DNA from: Massilia agrisoli
Lineage (GTDB): Bacteria; Pseudomonadota; Gammaproteobacteria; Burkholderiales; Burkholderiaceae_D
Length of the DNA stretch: 64,000 nucleotides
Assembly: GCF_020831365.1 (NCBI RefSeq)
Contig: NZ_JAJHPV010000013.1
Coordinates: forward strand, 310,001 to 374,000
Reading direction: 5' to 3'
Every line of letters begins with the position of its first letter. Position 1 is the first letter of the stretch. Positions 44,603-54,287 of this stretch are shown here, piece after piece. The position numbers and the translations under genes were made by a program. The notes beneath the pieces are model-generated. The model was not told the origin of the DNA and did not search any database. It saw only the letters and a program-made list of their open reading frames with translations.

Positions 44603-46423
44603 TTACTTCTTCTTTGCTTCTTCCTTCGGCCACGGCATTCCCAGCCAGGCTTCGTTCAGGGCCTTCTGCCCGGCGGTCGGCTTGTCCAGCGCCTTCACCT
44701 TGGCTTTGCCCTTGGGCTGCAGCACAGGAGTGAGCTGGACTTCGCGCAGTTCGTCGCGGCGGAACATGTGCAGCTTGAACGGCGCCGTCTTCGACAGGTA
44801 CAGCTTCTCCGACAGGTCCTTGGCCGATACCTTCAGGCCGTTGACCGCCACCAGCACGTCGCCGGACACGATGCCCGCCTTCCATGCCGGGCTGTCACGC
44901 TCGACTTCAGTCACCACCGCCGGGTCGCTACCTTCGCGCATCTTCCACCCGGCCCACCATTCTTCCTTCTGTTCTTCGTCCTTCGGCACGTCGATCATGT
45001 ACTGCATGCCGACCGTCTTGAGCAAATCAGCGAACGGGATCTCGGCGGTGCCGTCGACGTACTGGCTCCACCAGCCGCTCCAGTCGCTGCCGCTGACCTG
45101 GCGCAGCGCAGCCTTGACCGCAACCGGATCGTAGCCTCCCTGTGCCACCGAGTGCTTGTCGAACAAAACGCGGTGCACGTCTTCGAGGCCTTTGGCGCCC
45201 TTGGTCTGGCGGCGCAGCTCGATGTCCATCATCAGGCCCAGTACCTGGCCCTTCGAGTAGATGTTCACCGATGCGTTGCGCGCGCGCTCGCCGCCAACCG
45301 CGATCCATTCGTCGAAGCTCGACTCGGCGGCGCTCTGGTGGAAGCGGCCCGGCTGGTGCAGGTAGTCTTCGATGGTCTTGGCGTATTCCTCCATGAATTC
45401 CTCGCGCTTCTGCAGGCCTGCGCGCAGCACGATCATTTCATCGAAATACGAGGTGTGGCCTTCGGCGATCCACAGCAGCGGGTTGTAGTTCTCCTTCTGG
45501 TATTCGTAAGGGACCATCTCCTTCGGACGGTAGGCCTTGACGTTCCAGGTGTGGAAGAACTCGTGCGCGGCGGTGCGCAGGAAGCCGAGGTAGTCCTTGC
45601 GCTTGGCGAACATCCAGCGTGGGCGCTGGATCACGGTGGAGTTCAGGTGCTCGGTCGCGCCGCCGGCGCCGTCGGTGGCGTGGACGATGAACAGGTAGCG
45701 CTGGAACGGCCACTTGCCGCCATACAGCTTGCCGCCTTCGATGACGATCTTCTTCAGGTCTTCGGTCATCTTCTTGCCGTCGTAGTTACCACGGCCCCAG
45801 ATGGCCACTTCGATCGTACGGCCGTCGACCGTCGTCGTGTGGAATTCATGGATGCCGGTTTCAATCGGCGAGTCGACCAGCACGTCGTAGTTCGGCGCGA
45901 CGAAGCAGTGGCCGCATGCGCCCGCGTCCATGCCCGAGCGCGATTGCCAGTTGGCCGGCACGTCCAGCTTGACCTTCACCGGCTCATTGCGGAACGGCTG
46001 CGCGTAGACGAACACGCCGCTGGCGTCGAGGTAGGCATGGGTGTCGTCGATGTGGCGGGTGCGTTCGCCCAGTACGTTGGCGTATACCTCGTAGCTGACG
46101 GTGACCGCGTCGCCCGGCCTGGTCTGGACCTGCCACGTGCCCTTGTCGGTCTTTGCCACCGGCAGCGCTTCGCCTTTGGCGTTGACGGCCTTGAAGGTAC
46201 GCACGCCGTTGGCGAGATTGAGGATCTGGTAGCGGCCGGTGCGCCAGTTAGGCATCTGGACGTCGAGCGTGGCGCCGGTCACCGCCGGGAAGGTGGCGCG
46301 CACTTCGGCCAGGTGCTGGGCGGCGTCGCTGATGCGCAGCTGGTAATCGACATCGGCGCGCGCGGCAGGGGCGGCCGCGAGCAGGAACAAGGGAAGGGCG
46401 TAGGCGAGGAATGTAGGTTTCAT
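44603..46423 (-). CDS. M61-family peptidase with PDZ domain
   Basis: 606 residues with a signal peptide (MKPTFLAYALPLFLLAAAPA, cleaved near AARA). M61 peptidase region: HEFFHTWNVKAYRPKEM holds the zinc HExxH motif, with the third ligand Glu in WIAEGHTSYFDEM. A PDZ domain follows (about 505-560, with SPAWKAGIVSGDVLVAVNG). M61 enzymes are aminopeptidases, several specific for glycine. It acts in the periplasm. ATG at 46421-46423 is chosen to give the signal peptide. Downstream is a family A repeat. Confidence 0.92.
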   Translation of the reverse strand: MKPTFLAYALPLFLLAAAPAARADVDYQLRISDAAQHLAEVRATFPAVTGATLDVQMPNWRTGRYQILNLANGVRTFKAVNAKGEALPVAKTDKGTWQVQTRPGDAVTVSYEVYANVLGERTRHIDDTHAYLDASGVFVYAQPFRNEPVKVKLDVPANWQSRSGMDAGACGHCFVAPNYDVLVDSPIETGIHEFHTTTVDGRTIEVAIWGRGNYDGKKMTEDLKKIVIEGGKLYGGKWPFQRYLFIVHATDGAGGATEHLNSTVIQRPRWMFAKRKDYLGFLRTAAHEFFHTWNVKAYRPKEMVPYEYQKENYNPLLWIAEGHTSYFDEMIVLRAGLQKREEFMEEYAKTIEDYLHQPGRFHQSAAESSFDEWIAVGGERARNASVNIYSKGQVLGLMMDIELRRQTKGAKGLEDVHRVLFDKHSVAQGGYDPVAVKAALRQVSGSDWSGWWSQYVDGTAEIPFADLLKTVGMQYMIDVPKDEEQKEEWWAGWKMREGSDPAVVTEVERDSPAWKAGIVSGDVLVAVNGLKVSAKDLSEKLYLSKTAPFKLHMFRRDELREVQLTPVLQPKGKAKVKALDKPTAGQKALNEAWLGMPWPKEEAKKK

Positions 46424-46518
46424 ATCCGGCTGGGTAAATGGCGTAGCGCGCAAGTGTATCTCAGGCGAACAAGGCAGGCTAGCGCGGCGTTGCGGTGTAT
46501 TTATGCGGGCCCTGGATG

Positions 46519-46557
46519 GAAAAACGGCGCCCTGTGCCGGTTGGCAGAGGGCGCCGT
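46519..46557 (-). terminator. Intrinsic terminator after the TonB-dependent receptor
   Basis: Read on the minus strand, an ACGGCGCCCT / AGGGCGCCGT stem with a 14-base loop ends in TTTTT, 16 bases after the receptor stop. It is a good rho-independent terminator. Confidence 0.85.
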
Positions 46558-46573
46558 CGTCACGCGTGGACGC

Positions 46574-48967
46574 TTAGAACTTGTGCCACAGGCGCGCGAA
46601 GTAGGATGCGCCATTCAGGCCGAACTGCACCGACTCGTACTTGAAGCCATTGTCGGTTTCGTTCTCGTCCTGCACCGTTGGCTTGACGTTGAAGATGTTC
46701 GCGCCGCCAACCGTCAGCTTGGTCTTCTCGCTGAGGTTGTAGGTGAAGCTCAGGTCTGCCGAGGTCTTTGCCTTGTAGTGCTGGTTCGGTACCGATTCGC
46801 TGCCCGACCACGTGCCCAGGGTTTGCGGACCAAAGTGGATGATCTTGAATTCGGTGCCGACTTTGCCGAGCAGGTATTCGAACGCCAGCGTGGCCTTGCG
46901 GCGCGGGCCGCCCTGCTCGATGAACAGGCGCTCGCGCTCGGACAGCAGCACGTCCTCGTAACCGCTGAACACCGCAGGTGCGTGCACCGCGGTGACTTCG
47001 GTTTTGCTGAGGTTCATGGCGAGGAAGGTATTCAGCTTGCCTGGTCCAACGTCGGCGCGGTGCGACACCGTCAGGTCCAGGCCCTGGGTCTTGGTGTCGA
47101 TCGAGTTGACGAAGAACTGCGCGGCGCCGACGCCGAGGGTGTTCAGCAGCGGAACGATCGGCGCGAAGTTATCCGCGTCGAAGCGGCCCGAGAACACGAT
47201 GCGGTCGTCGATGGCGATGCGGTACAGGTCGGCCGTTACCGACGTCGACTGGGTTGGCGTCCAGGTCGCGCCCAGGGTGAAGCTGGTCGATTCTTCTTCC
47301 TTCAGCTTTGGAATGCCGATGGCATTGGCCACGGCGCCGCCGTTCGGCGCGAACACCGAGTCGATCGGACGGCCGTTGACGAACTCGGTGAAGGTCGAGG
47401 AGAAGTACGCCTGCTGCAGAGAAGGTGCGCGGAAGCCGGTGCTGGCCGAGCCGCGCAGCAGGAAGGCGTCGGTGAGCTTGTAGGCGGCGGCCAGCTTGCC
47501 GGTGACGCTGCTGCCGAAGTCGCTGAACTTCTCGTAACGCACTGCGCTCAGTACCTTCAGGCGGTCGGTCACGTCGGTTTCGACGTCGACATAGGCGGCC
47601 ACGCTGTGGCGGTCACGGTCGGTCACGTCGGCCGGGCGGAAGCCAGGGAACCCCTGGCTGCCTGGGTCGCCGCCGAAGCCTGGGCCGTCGGCGTCGATGT
47701 AGGAGCCTGGCTCGCCGGCGAAGATCTGGTAGTTTTCGGTGCGGTACTCGGCGCCGAACGCCAGGTTCAGGCCACTCATGATGCCTGGGTAGAAGCGCGC
47801 CACGTCCACGTTGGTGGTCATCTGCTCGGCCGAGAAGCCGCCGGCGTCAAACTCGGACGCGCTCTTGCCGGGGCCGCCGGCCAGCAGGTCTGCATTGGCG
47901 ATCGACGCGTTGAGCGTATTGCGGATCGTGTAGTGCATCTTGTTGTAGCCGTAGGTCTGCGACAGGTCGGCAGTCCAGTCGCCCAGGTTGGTGCGGTAGC
48001 CGAGGGTGCCGTACTGGTCGTCGATGATCGCGTCGATGTATGGCGCGAAGCCGTTCGGGTACATCGCCTGCGCATTGCGGGTCGGGATCTGGTCCGGGCC
48101 GCGGCCGAAGGCGGCCGACGAAGCGTCGCGTTTCTGCAGTCCGGCGGTGAAGTACACCTTGCCCGGGCCGGCAGGAATTTCGCCATTCAGGTAGACGGTC
48201 TGGTTTTCGACCTTGGAGTCGCCAATTGTGCGCAGGCTGCCAGGATCGGCGCGGTTGGAGCGGTCGCGGTCGAGGTATTCGGCAGTGATGCCGACCACGC
48301 CGCCAGCGATCGGCACGCCGCAGTAGCCGGAGGCCAGCAGGTTCTCGCCGTCGCCCTTGGAATACTGGCCGACGCCGAATACGGTTTCGCAGCCGAGCGA
48401 TTTTTTCAGTTCGACGTTGATCACGCCGGCGATGGCGTCGGAGCCGTACTGCGCTGCCGCGCCGTCGCGCAGCACCTGGATGTTCTTCACCGCCAGCAGC
48501 GGGATCGCGTTCATGTCGGTACCGGTGTTGCCGCGGTTGCGCGCGCCGAAGATGTTCACCAGCGAGGTGCTGTGGCGGCGCTTGCCGTTCATGAGTACCA
48601 GGGTCTGGTCCGAGCCGAGGCCGCGCAGCGCGGCCGAATCGACCAGGTCGGCGCCGTCCGCGCCGGTCTGGCGGGTCGAGTTGAACGATGGCGAAATGTA
48701 GGTCAGGGTCTGCGCGAGGTCGAACTGGCTGCCTTGTTCGGCGAGCTTGGTCATTGGGATGAAGTCGACCGGGACGGCGGTTTCGGTGGCCGACGTGGTG
48801 GCGGCGCGGCGCGAACCGACGATGCTGACGGTGGGCACCACGTCGCTGGACTGGGCCTGCGGCGCTGCCGTAGCCTGGGCAAAGGCGGTTGGGGCAAGTG
48901 CGGCCAGGGCGACACTGCCGTACAGGCTGGTGAGGACCGAACGGCGAAGGGTGGTGAGTTTGAACAC
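46574..48967 (-). CDS. TonB-dependent outer membrane receptor
   Basis: 797 residues from the GTG at 48965-48967, which follows GGAGA and gives a signal peptide ending in LAALAPTAFAQ; an ATG at 48997 is also possible. A plug domain contains VLRDGAAAQYGSDAIAGVINV, followed by a 22-strand barrel ending LWHKF, the usual C-terminal Phe. It imports a substrate (iron chelate, vitamin, sugar) using TonB energy; the substrate cannot be told. It resembles the Xanthomonas/Caulobacter group of TonB receptors. No transport partner is next to it. An inverted repeat lies 40 bases upstream. Confidence 0.92.
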   Translation of the reverse strand: MFKLTTLRRSVLTSLYGSVALAALAPTAFAQATAAPQAQSSDVVPTVSIVGSRRAATTSATETAVPVDFIPMTKLAEQGSQFDLAQTLTYISPSFNSTRQTGADGADLVDSAALRGLGSDQTLVLMNGKRRHSTSLVNIFGARNRGNTGTDMNAIPLLAVKNIQVLRDGAAAQYGSDAIAGVINVELKKSLGCETVFGVGQYSKGDGENLLASGYCGVPIAGGVVGITAEYLDRDRSNRADPGSLRTIGDSKVENQTVYLNGEIPAGPGKVYFTAGLQKRDASSAAFGRGPDQIPTRNAQAMYPNGFAPYIDAIIDDQYGTLGYRTNLGDWTADLSQTYGYNKMHYTIRNTLNASIANADLLAGGPGKSASEFDAGGFSAEQMTTNVDVARFYPGIMSGLNLAFGAEYRTENYQIFAGEPGSYIDADGPGFGGDPGSQGFPGFRPADVTDRDRHSVAAYVDVETDVTDRLKVLSAVRYEKFSDFGSSVTGKLAAAYKLTDAFLLRGSASTGFRAPSLQQAYFSSTFTEFVNGRPIDSVFAPNGGAVANAIGIPKLKEEESTSFTLGATWTPTQSTSVTADLYRIAIDDRIVFSGRFDADNFAPIVPLLNTLGVGAAQFFVNSIDTKTQGLDLTVSHRADVGPGKLNTFLAMNLSKTEVTAVHAPAVFSGYEDVLLSERERLFIEQGGPRRKATLAFEYLLGKVGTEFKIIHFGPQTLGTWSGSESVPNQHYKAKTSADLSFTYNLSEKTKLTVGGANIFNVKPTVQDENETDNGFKYESVQFGLNGASYFARLWHKF

Positions 48968-49006
48968 GCGGCAGTCTCCGGAAACGAAAAAATTCATTCT
49001 AAACAC

Positions 49007-49038
49007 TTATCACCTAGGAAAGTGTGGCTAGGTGACAA
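49007..49038. promoter_or_regulatory. Inverted repeat upstream of the TonB-dependent receptor
   Basis: TTATCACCTAG (49007-49017) and CTAGGTGACAA (49028-49038) form near-perfect arms with a 10-base spacer, 40-71 bases before the receptor start. The 8-bp core TCACCTAG/CTAGGTGA is perfect. It is placed like an operator for a dimeric regulator. It does not match a Fur box by eye. Confidence 0.6.
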
Positions 49039-49142
49039 CAGCGTAAATATAGCTGCGTGCAGCCACAGGGTGTCGCCGAGGCATGCTAGAGGCGCGCCGG
49101 CAGGGCGCAATCGGGATTTGTCGCTCGCCAGTGCATGGTTTA

Positions 49143-49162
49143 TACTGTTTTTTTATACAGTA
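49143..49162 (+). promoter_or_regulatory. LexA (SOS) box upstream of dnaE2
   Basis: TACTGTTTTTTTATACAGTA: CTGT-N8-ACAG with TA flanks, 8 bases before the dnaE2 ATG at 49171. Same class as the box before imuA. Confidence 0.93.
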
Positions 49163-49170
49163 TTATTTCC

Positions 49171-52100
49171 ATGTTTCCTGTCCCGATGACGCAGAGCCTG
49201 CCCGACTACGCCGAGCTGTTCTGCCTGACCAATTTCTCCTTCCTGCATGGCGCCTCGCATGCCGAGGAACTGGTCGCGCGCGCCGTGCAGCTGGGTTATT
49301 CGGCGCTGGCCATCACCGACGAATGTTCGCTGGCCGGGGTGGTGCGGGCGCACGCGGTGGCCAAGCGCGAGGGACTGCCGCTGCTGGTCGGCGCGCACTT
49401 CCATCTGCAGAACCGCGACGGCAGCCCGGCGCTGTCGCTGGTGGTGCTGGCGCAGAACCGCAACGGCTACGGCAACCTGTCCGAGCTGATCACGCTGGCG
49501 CGCACGCGCAGCGAAAAGGGCAGCTACCTGATCACGCCGCACGATTTCGCCGACCCCGCGCCGGAACAGGCGCACCTGAAGGGACTGCCCGACTGCCTGG
49601 CGATCCTGCTGCCATCCTATCCGGGACATGACGCGGCCGACGTCGACCGCCTGCACCGGCAATGCGCGTGGATGGCGTCCACCTTCCCGGGGCGCGCCTG
49701 GGTCGGGCTGAACCTGCTGCACCGCGCCTACGACGACGCCCACCGCAGCACCATCGAAGAAGTCGCATGGCAGCACCGGCTGCCGATTACCGCGGTCGGC
49801 CACGTCTGCATGCACGTCCGTTCGCGCAAGCCGATGCACGACACCCTGTGCGCGATCCGGCTTGGCAAGGCGGTGTCCGAATGCGGCTACTCGCTGTCGC
49901 AAAACGCCGAGCAGCACCTGCGCGCGCGGCTGCGGCTGGCGAACATCTATGCGCCTGAAGTGCTGGCCGAGACGCTGCGCATCGCGCGGCTGTGCACCTT
50001 CTCGCTCGACGAACTGCGCTACGAATATCCCGACGAGCTGGTGCCGCCCGGGCAAACCGCCGCCGGCTACCTGCGCGCCGAAACCTACATCGGCGCGCAC
50101 CACCGCTTCCCGCAGGGGATACCGGCCAGGGTGCAGGCGCAGATCGAATATGAACTCGACCTGATCGGGCAATTGAAGTACGAGCCTTACTTCCTGACCG
50201 TGTATGACATCGTGCGCTATGCGCGCTCGGTTGGCATTTTGTGCCAGGGGCGGGGGTCGGCGGCCAACAGTGCGGTCTGCTACTGCCTCGGCATCACCGA
50301 GGTCGACCCGGCGCGCGGCAACCTGCTGTTCGAGCGCTTCATCTCGAAGGAACGCAACGAGCCGCCCGACATCGACGTCGACTTCGAACACCAGCGGCGC
50401 GAAGAAGTCATCCAGTACATCTACCAGAAGTACGGGCGTGCGCGGGCCGCGCTGGCGGCGGTGGTGATCTCGTACCGGCCCAAGAGCGCGCTGCGCGACA
50501 GCGGCAAGGCGCTCGGCATCGACCTGGCGATCGTCGAAAAGGTCGCCAAGAACCACCACTGGTTCGACAGCAAGGAAGACCTGGTCAACCGGCTGGCCGA
50601 AAGCGGGCTCGATCCCGAGTCCGGCCTGGCGCAGCAATGGGCCACGCTGGCGCAGCGCCTGCTTGGCTTCCCGCGCCACCTGTCGCAGCACCCCGGCGGC
50701 TTCGTCATCGCACAGGGCAAGCTGTCGCGCCTCGTCCCGATCGAGAACGCGGCGATGGCCGACCGCAGCGTCATCCAGTGGGACAAGGACGACCTTGAAG
50801 AACTCGGCCTGCTCAAGGTCGACATCCTCGCGCTGGGCATGCTGTCGGCGCTGCGCCGCACGCTCGACCTGGTGGGCCAGCAGCGCGGCATGGTGTTCTC
50901 GATGCAGGACATCCCGGCCGAAGACCCGGCCACCTACGACATGATCTGCGCGGCGGACACCATCGGCGTCTTCCAGATCGAATCGCGCGCGCAAATGAGC
51001 ATGCTGCCGCGGATGCGTCCGCGCACCTTCTACGACCTGGTGATCGAAGTGGCGGTGGTGCGCCCGGGCCCGATCCAGGGCGGCATGGTGCACCCGTATT
51101 TGCGGCGCAGGCAGGGACTGGAGCCGGTCAACTACCCCAAGCCCGAGATGAAGGTCGCGCTGGAGCGCACGCTGGGCGTGCCGATTTTCCAGGAGCAGGT
51201 GATGCAGGTGGCGATGCTGGCGGCCGGCTTCACGCCGGGCGAAGCGGACCAGCTGCGGCGCGCCATGGCGGCGTGGAAGCGCAAGGGCGGGCTGGAAAAA
51301 TACTATGAACGGATCGTCGGCGGCATGCTCGAACGCGGCTACGAAAGGGAGTTTGCAGAATCGATCTTCAGCCAGATCCAGGGCTTCGGCGAATACGGCT
51401 TCCCCGAATCGCACGCCGCCAGTTTCGCGTTGCTGGCATACGCCAGCTCCTGGCTCAAGTGCCATGAACCGGCGGCCTTCATGTGCGCGCTGCTCAACAG
51501 CCAGCCGATGGGCTTCTATAGCCCCTCGCAACTGGTGCAGGACGCGCAGCGGCACGGCATCGAAGTGCGGCCGGTGGACATCGCCATCAGCGGCTGGGAC
51601 AGCACGCTGGAGCCTGCAACGGGACCGCAGGCAGGGGAGCGGCCGCAAGCGGCGGTGCGCCTTGGCCTGTCGCTCCAGCGCGGCATGCGCAAGGAAGCGG
51701 CCGCGCGGATCGAAGACGCGCGCGCGATCCGGCCGTTTGCCAGCGTTAGCGACCTGGCGCGCCGCGCGCAGCTGGACCGCCACGACCTGCAGGTGCTGGC
51801 CGGCGCCAACGCGCTCCAGTCGCTGGCCGGCAACCGGCGCCAGGCGCTGTGGCAGGCGGTGGGCGCGGTGCCCGACAAGGACCTGCTGCGGCCTACCTCG
51901 CTGGCCGAGGACACGCCGCAGCTGGCGGCGCCAAGCGAAGGCGACCAGATCGTCGGCGACTACCGTTCGCAGGGCCTGACCCTGGGGCGGCATCCGCTGG
52001 CGCTGCTGCGCCGGCAGCTGCTGGAAAAGCGCTTCATGCCCGCATCGACGCTGGCCGATTACCAGGACGGCCAGCTGGCGCGCGCCTGCGGCCTGGTTAC

Positions 52101-52353
52101 CGTGCGCCAGCGCCCCGCAACCGCCAAGGGCGTGCTGTTCGTGACGCTGGAAGACGAGACCGGGAATGTCAATGTGATCGTATGGCCGTCGCTGGTGGAG
52201 CAGCAGCGGCGCGAGGTGCTGGGGGCGCCGCTGTTGGGCGTGTACGGAATCTGGCAAAGCCAGGGGCAGGTCAGGCACCTGGTGGCCAAGCGCCTGGTCG
52301 ACATGTCGCACCTGCTCGGCCGGCTCGACACCGCCAGCCGCAACTTCTGCTAA
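49171..52353 (+). CDS. dnaE2: Error-prone DNA polymerase DnaE2 (C-family)
   Basis: 1060 residues. An N-terminal PHP domain (from FLHGASHAEELVARAVQLGY), the polymerase core with GRGSAANSAVCYCLG and catalytic aspartates in PDIDVDFEHQRREEV, VVRPGPIQGGMVHPYLRRRQ, helix-hairpin-helix, and an OB-fold near the end are present. The short C-terminus fits DnaE2 rather than replicative DnaE1. With ImuA and ImuB it does translesion synthesis under SOS control. ATG 49171 or 49186 may be the start; neither has a clear ribosome site. imuA-imuB lie 11 kb away, not adjacent as usual. Confidence 0.95.
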   Translation: MFPVPMTQSLPDYAELFCLTNFSFLHGASHAEELVARAVQLGYSALAITDECSLAGVVRAHAVAKREGLPLLVGAHFHLQNRDGSPALSLVVLAQNRNGYGNLSELITLARTRSEKGSYLITPHDFADPAPEQAHLKGLPDCLAILLPSYPGHDAADVDRLHRQCAWMASTFPGRAWVGLNLLHRAYDDAHRSTIEEVAWQHRLPITAVGHVCMHVRSRKPMHDTLCAIRLGKAVSECGYSLSQNAEQHLRARLRLANIYAPEVLAETLRIARLCTFSLDELRYEYPDELVPPGQTAAGYLRAETYIGAHHRFPQGIPARVQAQIEYELDLIGQLKYEPYFLTVYDIVRYARSVGILCQGRGSAANSAVCYCLGITEVDPARGNLLFERFISKERNEPPDIDVDFEHQRREEVIQYIYQKYGRARAALAAVVISYRPKSALRDSGKALGIDLAIVEKVAKNHHWFDSKEDLVNRLAESGLDPESGLAQQWATLAQRLLGFPRHLSQHPGGFVIAQGKLSRLVPIENAAMADRSVIQWDKDDLEELGLLKVDILALGMLSALRRTLDLVGQQRGMVFSMQDIPAEDPATYDMICAADTIGVFQIESRAQMSMLPRMRPRTFYDLVIEVAVVRPGPIQGGMVHPYLRRRQGLEPVNYPKPEMKVALERTLGVPIFQEQVMQVAMLAAGFTPGEADQLRRAMAAWKRKGGLEKYYERIVGGMLERGYEREFAESIFSQIQGFGEYGFPESHAASFALLAYASSWLKCHEPAAFMCALLNSQPMGFYSPSQLVQDAQRHGIEVRPVDIAISGWDSTLEPATGPQAGERPQAAVRLGLSLQRGMRKEAAARIEDARAIRPFASVSDLARRAQLDRHDLQVLAGANALQSLAGNRRQALWQAVGAVPDKDLLRPTSLAEDTPQLAAPSEGDQIVGDYRSQGLTLGRHPLALLRRQLLEKRFMPASTLADYQDGQLARACGLVTVRQRPATAKGVLFVTLEDETGNVNVIVWPSLVEQQRREVLGAPLLGVYGIWQSQGQVRHLVAKRLVDMSHLLGRLDTASRNFC

Positions 52354-52368
52354 TCGATCTTTACGGAG

Positions 52369-52396
52369 TATGGGTTCCCGCCTTCGCGGGAACGAC
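52369..52396. repeat. Palindromic repeat, family B (single arm)
   Basis: TATGGGTTCCCGCCTTCGCG then GGAACGAC, one hairpin, between the convergent ends of dnaE2 and the chemotaxis receptor. Confidence 0.8.
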
Positions 52397-52412
52397 GTGG
52401 CAGCCGGTCAGG

Positions 52413-54110
52413 TCAAAACTGTTCCCAGTCGTCGCCGGCCGTTACAGCATCGCGCTTGCGCTTTGGCGCCGCGATCGATGGCTTGCTGGCGGCCGGACGT
52501 GCCACCGGTGCGCGTGCGACCGGCGCGCGCGCCGTCGCAGCCCTGGCTACCGGCGCCGTATCGCGGTCAAGCTTGAAGACGCTGACCACCTGCGCCAGCT
52601 GGCCCGCCTGTTCCTGCATCGAGCCGGCCGCTGCCGCCGCTTCCTCGACCAGCGCGGCGTTCTGCTGGGTCACTTCGTCCATCTGGCCGATCGCCGAGTT
52701 GACCTGCTCGATGCCGCCGGTCTGCTCCGCGCTGGCGCTGGAGATCTCGGCCATGATGTCGGTCACGCGGCGGATGCTGGCCACCACTTGCTCCATCGTG
52801 GTTCCCGCACGGTCCACCAGCACGGTGCCGGCGTCGACTTTTTCAACCGAGTCGCCGATCAGGCCCTTGATCTCTTTGGCGGCCGCCGCCGAACGCTGCG
52901 CCAGGGTGCGCACTTCCGACGCCACCACCGCAAAGCCGCGCCCCTGTTCGCCGGCGCGCGCCGCTTCCACCGCCGCATTGAGCGCGAGGATATTGGTCTG
53001 GAACGCGATGCCGTCGATGACGCCGATGATGTCGACGATCTTGCGCGACGAGTCGTTGATCGAGCCCATCGTGGCGATGACCTGGCCGACCACCGCGCCG
53101 CCCTGTACCGCGATCTCGGACGCGGCCAGCGACAGCTGGTTGGCCTGGCGCGCGTTGTCGGCGTTCTGGCGCACCGTGGTGGTCAGTTCTTCCATCGAGG
53201 CGGCGGTTTCTTCGAGCGCGCTGGCCTGCTGTTCGGTGCGCGCCGACAGGTCGAGGTTGCCGTCGGCGATTTCGCGCGAGGCGGTGGAAATCGAGTCGGT
53301 GCCGCTGCGTACCTGCGACACGATGCCTACCAGGCTGTCGTTCATCTGGCGCAGTGCGCGCAGCAGGGCGCCGGTTTCGTCGGTGCTCGACACCGCGATC
53401 TGGCGGGTCAGGTCGCCGCTGGCCACCGTCTCGGCCAGCGCCACCGCTTCGCGGATCGGACGGACGATGCCAACCGTGAGCAGCCAGGAGCACAGTGCGC
53501 CGAGCAGGACCGCGCCAGCGGCGAGGGCGGCGATGAGCGTGGTGCTGAACGCCGCCGTTTCATCGATGGAGCGGGCGGTCGTGTCCATGTTGTTGCGCTG
53601 CATGGCGACCAGCGCGCGTAACGATTCCTGATAGACGTTGGCAGCAGGCATAAATTCCTGCTCGAAAATCCGGGTCGCTTCGTCGGTATTGCCTTCGGCC
53701 TTGGCCTTGATGGCGCCGTCGCGCCCCGCGGTGTAGAGCTTGCGCTGGGCGATAATTTTGGCGTACAGGGTTTTTTCGGCGTCGCCGGCGATCAAAGGTT
53801 CGATCTGCTTGACCAGGTCGGCGGCGCTTTTCGCGGTCACCGCGGCATCTTCCTTGAAGAAAGGCCCGAGCGCCGGATCGGTGCTCTTGACGATCGCGGC
53901 AGTGCGGCGCACGGCGCCAAAGATCTGGGTGTACCAGTCGACGATCATGCGCTCTTTGGTCAGCGGCTGCGTCATCATCGCGCGGGTCGATTCGGCGACC
54001 TCGTTAAGGCGCCAGATGCCCACCGTGGCGATGACCGCCGTCATTGCCAGGATCAGCGTGAAGCCGATCGCCAGGCGTTTGCCAATTTGAATGTTTGCCA
54101 AAAATCCCAT
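52413..54110 (-). CDS. Methyl-accepting chemotaxis protein
   Basis: 565 residues. A first membrane helix (about 12-30), a four-helix-bundle periplasmic sensor (about 40-185), a second membrane helix (about 190-210), HAMP, and a cytoplasmic signalling hairpin with the conserved tip [21 protein letters not shown] Pro/Ala/Val linker is followed by the C-terminal DWEQF, fitting the CheR/CheB tethering pentapeptide. It senses an unknown ligand and signals through CheA/CheW; no other che genes are in the window. The stop lies 17 bases from a family B repeat. Confidence 0.95.
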   Translation of the reverse strand: MGFLANIQIGKRLAIGFTLILAMTAVIATVGIWRLNEVAESTRAMMTQPLTKERMIVDWYTQIFGAVRRTAAIVKSTDPALGPFFKEDAAVTAKSAADLVKQIEPLIAGDAEKTLYAKIIAQRKLYTAGRDGAIKAKAEGNTDEATRIFEQEFMPAANVYQESLRALVAMQRNNMDTTARSIDETAAFSTTLIAALAAGAVLLGALCSWLLTVGIVRPIREAVALAETVASGDLTRQIAVSSTDETGALLRALRQMNDSLVGIVSQVRSGTDSISTASREIADGNLDLSARTEQQASALEETAASMEELTTTVRQNADNARQANQLSLAASEIAVQGGAVVGQVIATMGSINDSSRKIVDIIGVIDGIAFQTNILALNAAVEAARAGEQGRGFAVVASEVRTLAQRSAAAAKEIKGLIGDSVEKVDAGTVLVDRAGTTMEQVVASIRRVTDIMAEISSASAEQTGGIEQVNSAIGQMDEVTQQNAALVEEAAAAAGSMQEQAGQLAQVVSVFKLDRDTAPVARAATARAPVARAPVARPAASKPSIAAPKRKRDAVTAGDDWEQF

Positions 54111-54287
54111 GTTGCCGCTTCCCCTGAAAACATCGCCGATGCGAATTCAAGGAGGGATTTTAAATGCCTTTGGGCAATCAATGGTGATTTATAGCACTAA
54201 TTACTCGTCGTCCGCCACACGTTTGCAGAAGATAAACCCAGGCCACGGGGGGCAGGGCGGGCGCGCCGCCCCCGCAGGCGAGTTGTT

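Noticed and set aside
44591-49189. 1532-codon plus-strand open frame opposite the M61 peptidase and TonB receptor
   Set aside because: It runs through two intact minus-strand genes, a terminator and an intergenic gap, so it is a codon-bias artefact.
49153-52311. 1052-codon minus-strand open frame opposite dnaE2
   Set aside because: Pure shadow of dnaE2, with no motifs and no sensible start.
54151-54187. AAGGAGGG ribosome-like site followed by a 7-codon ORF (MPLGNQW) before the chemotaxis receptor gene
   Set aside because: Points away from the receptor, has no downstream gene in that direction, and is too short to support.
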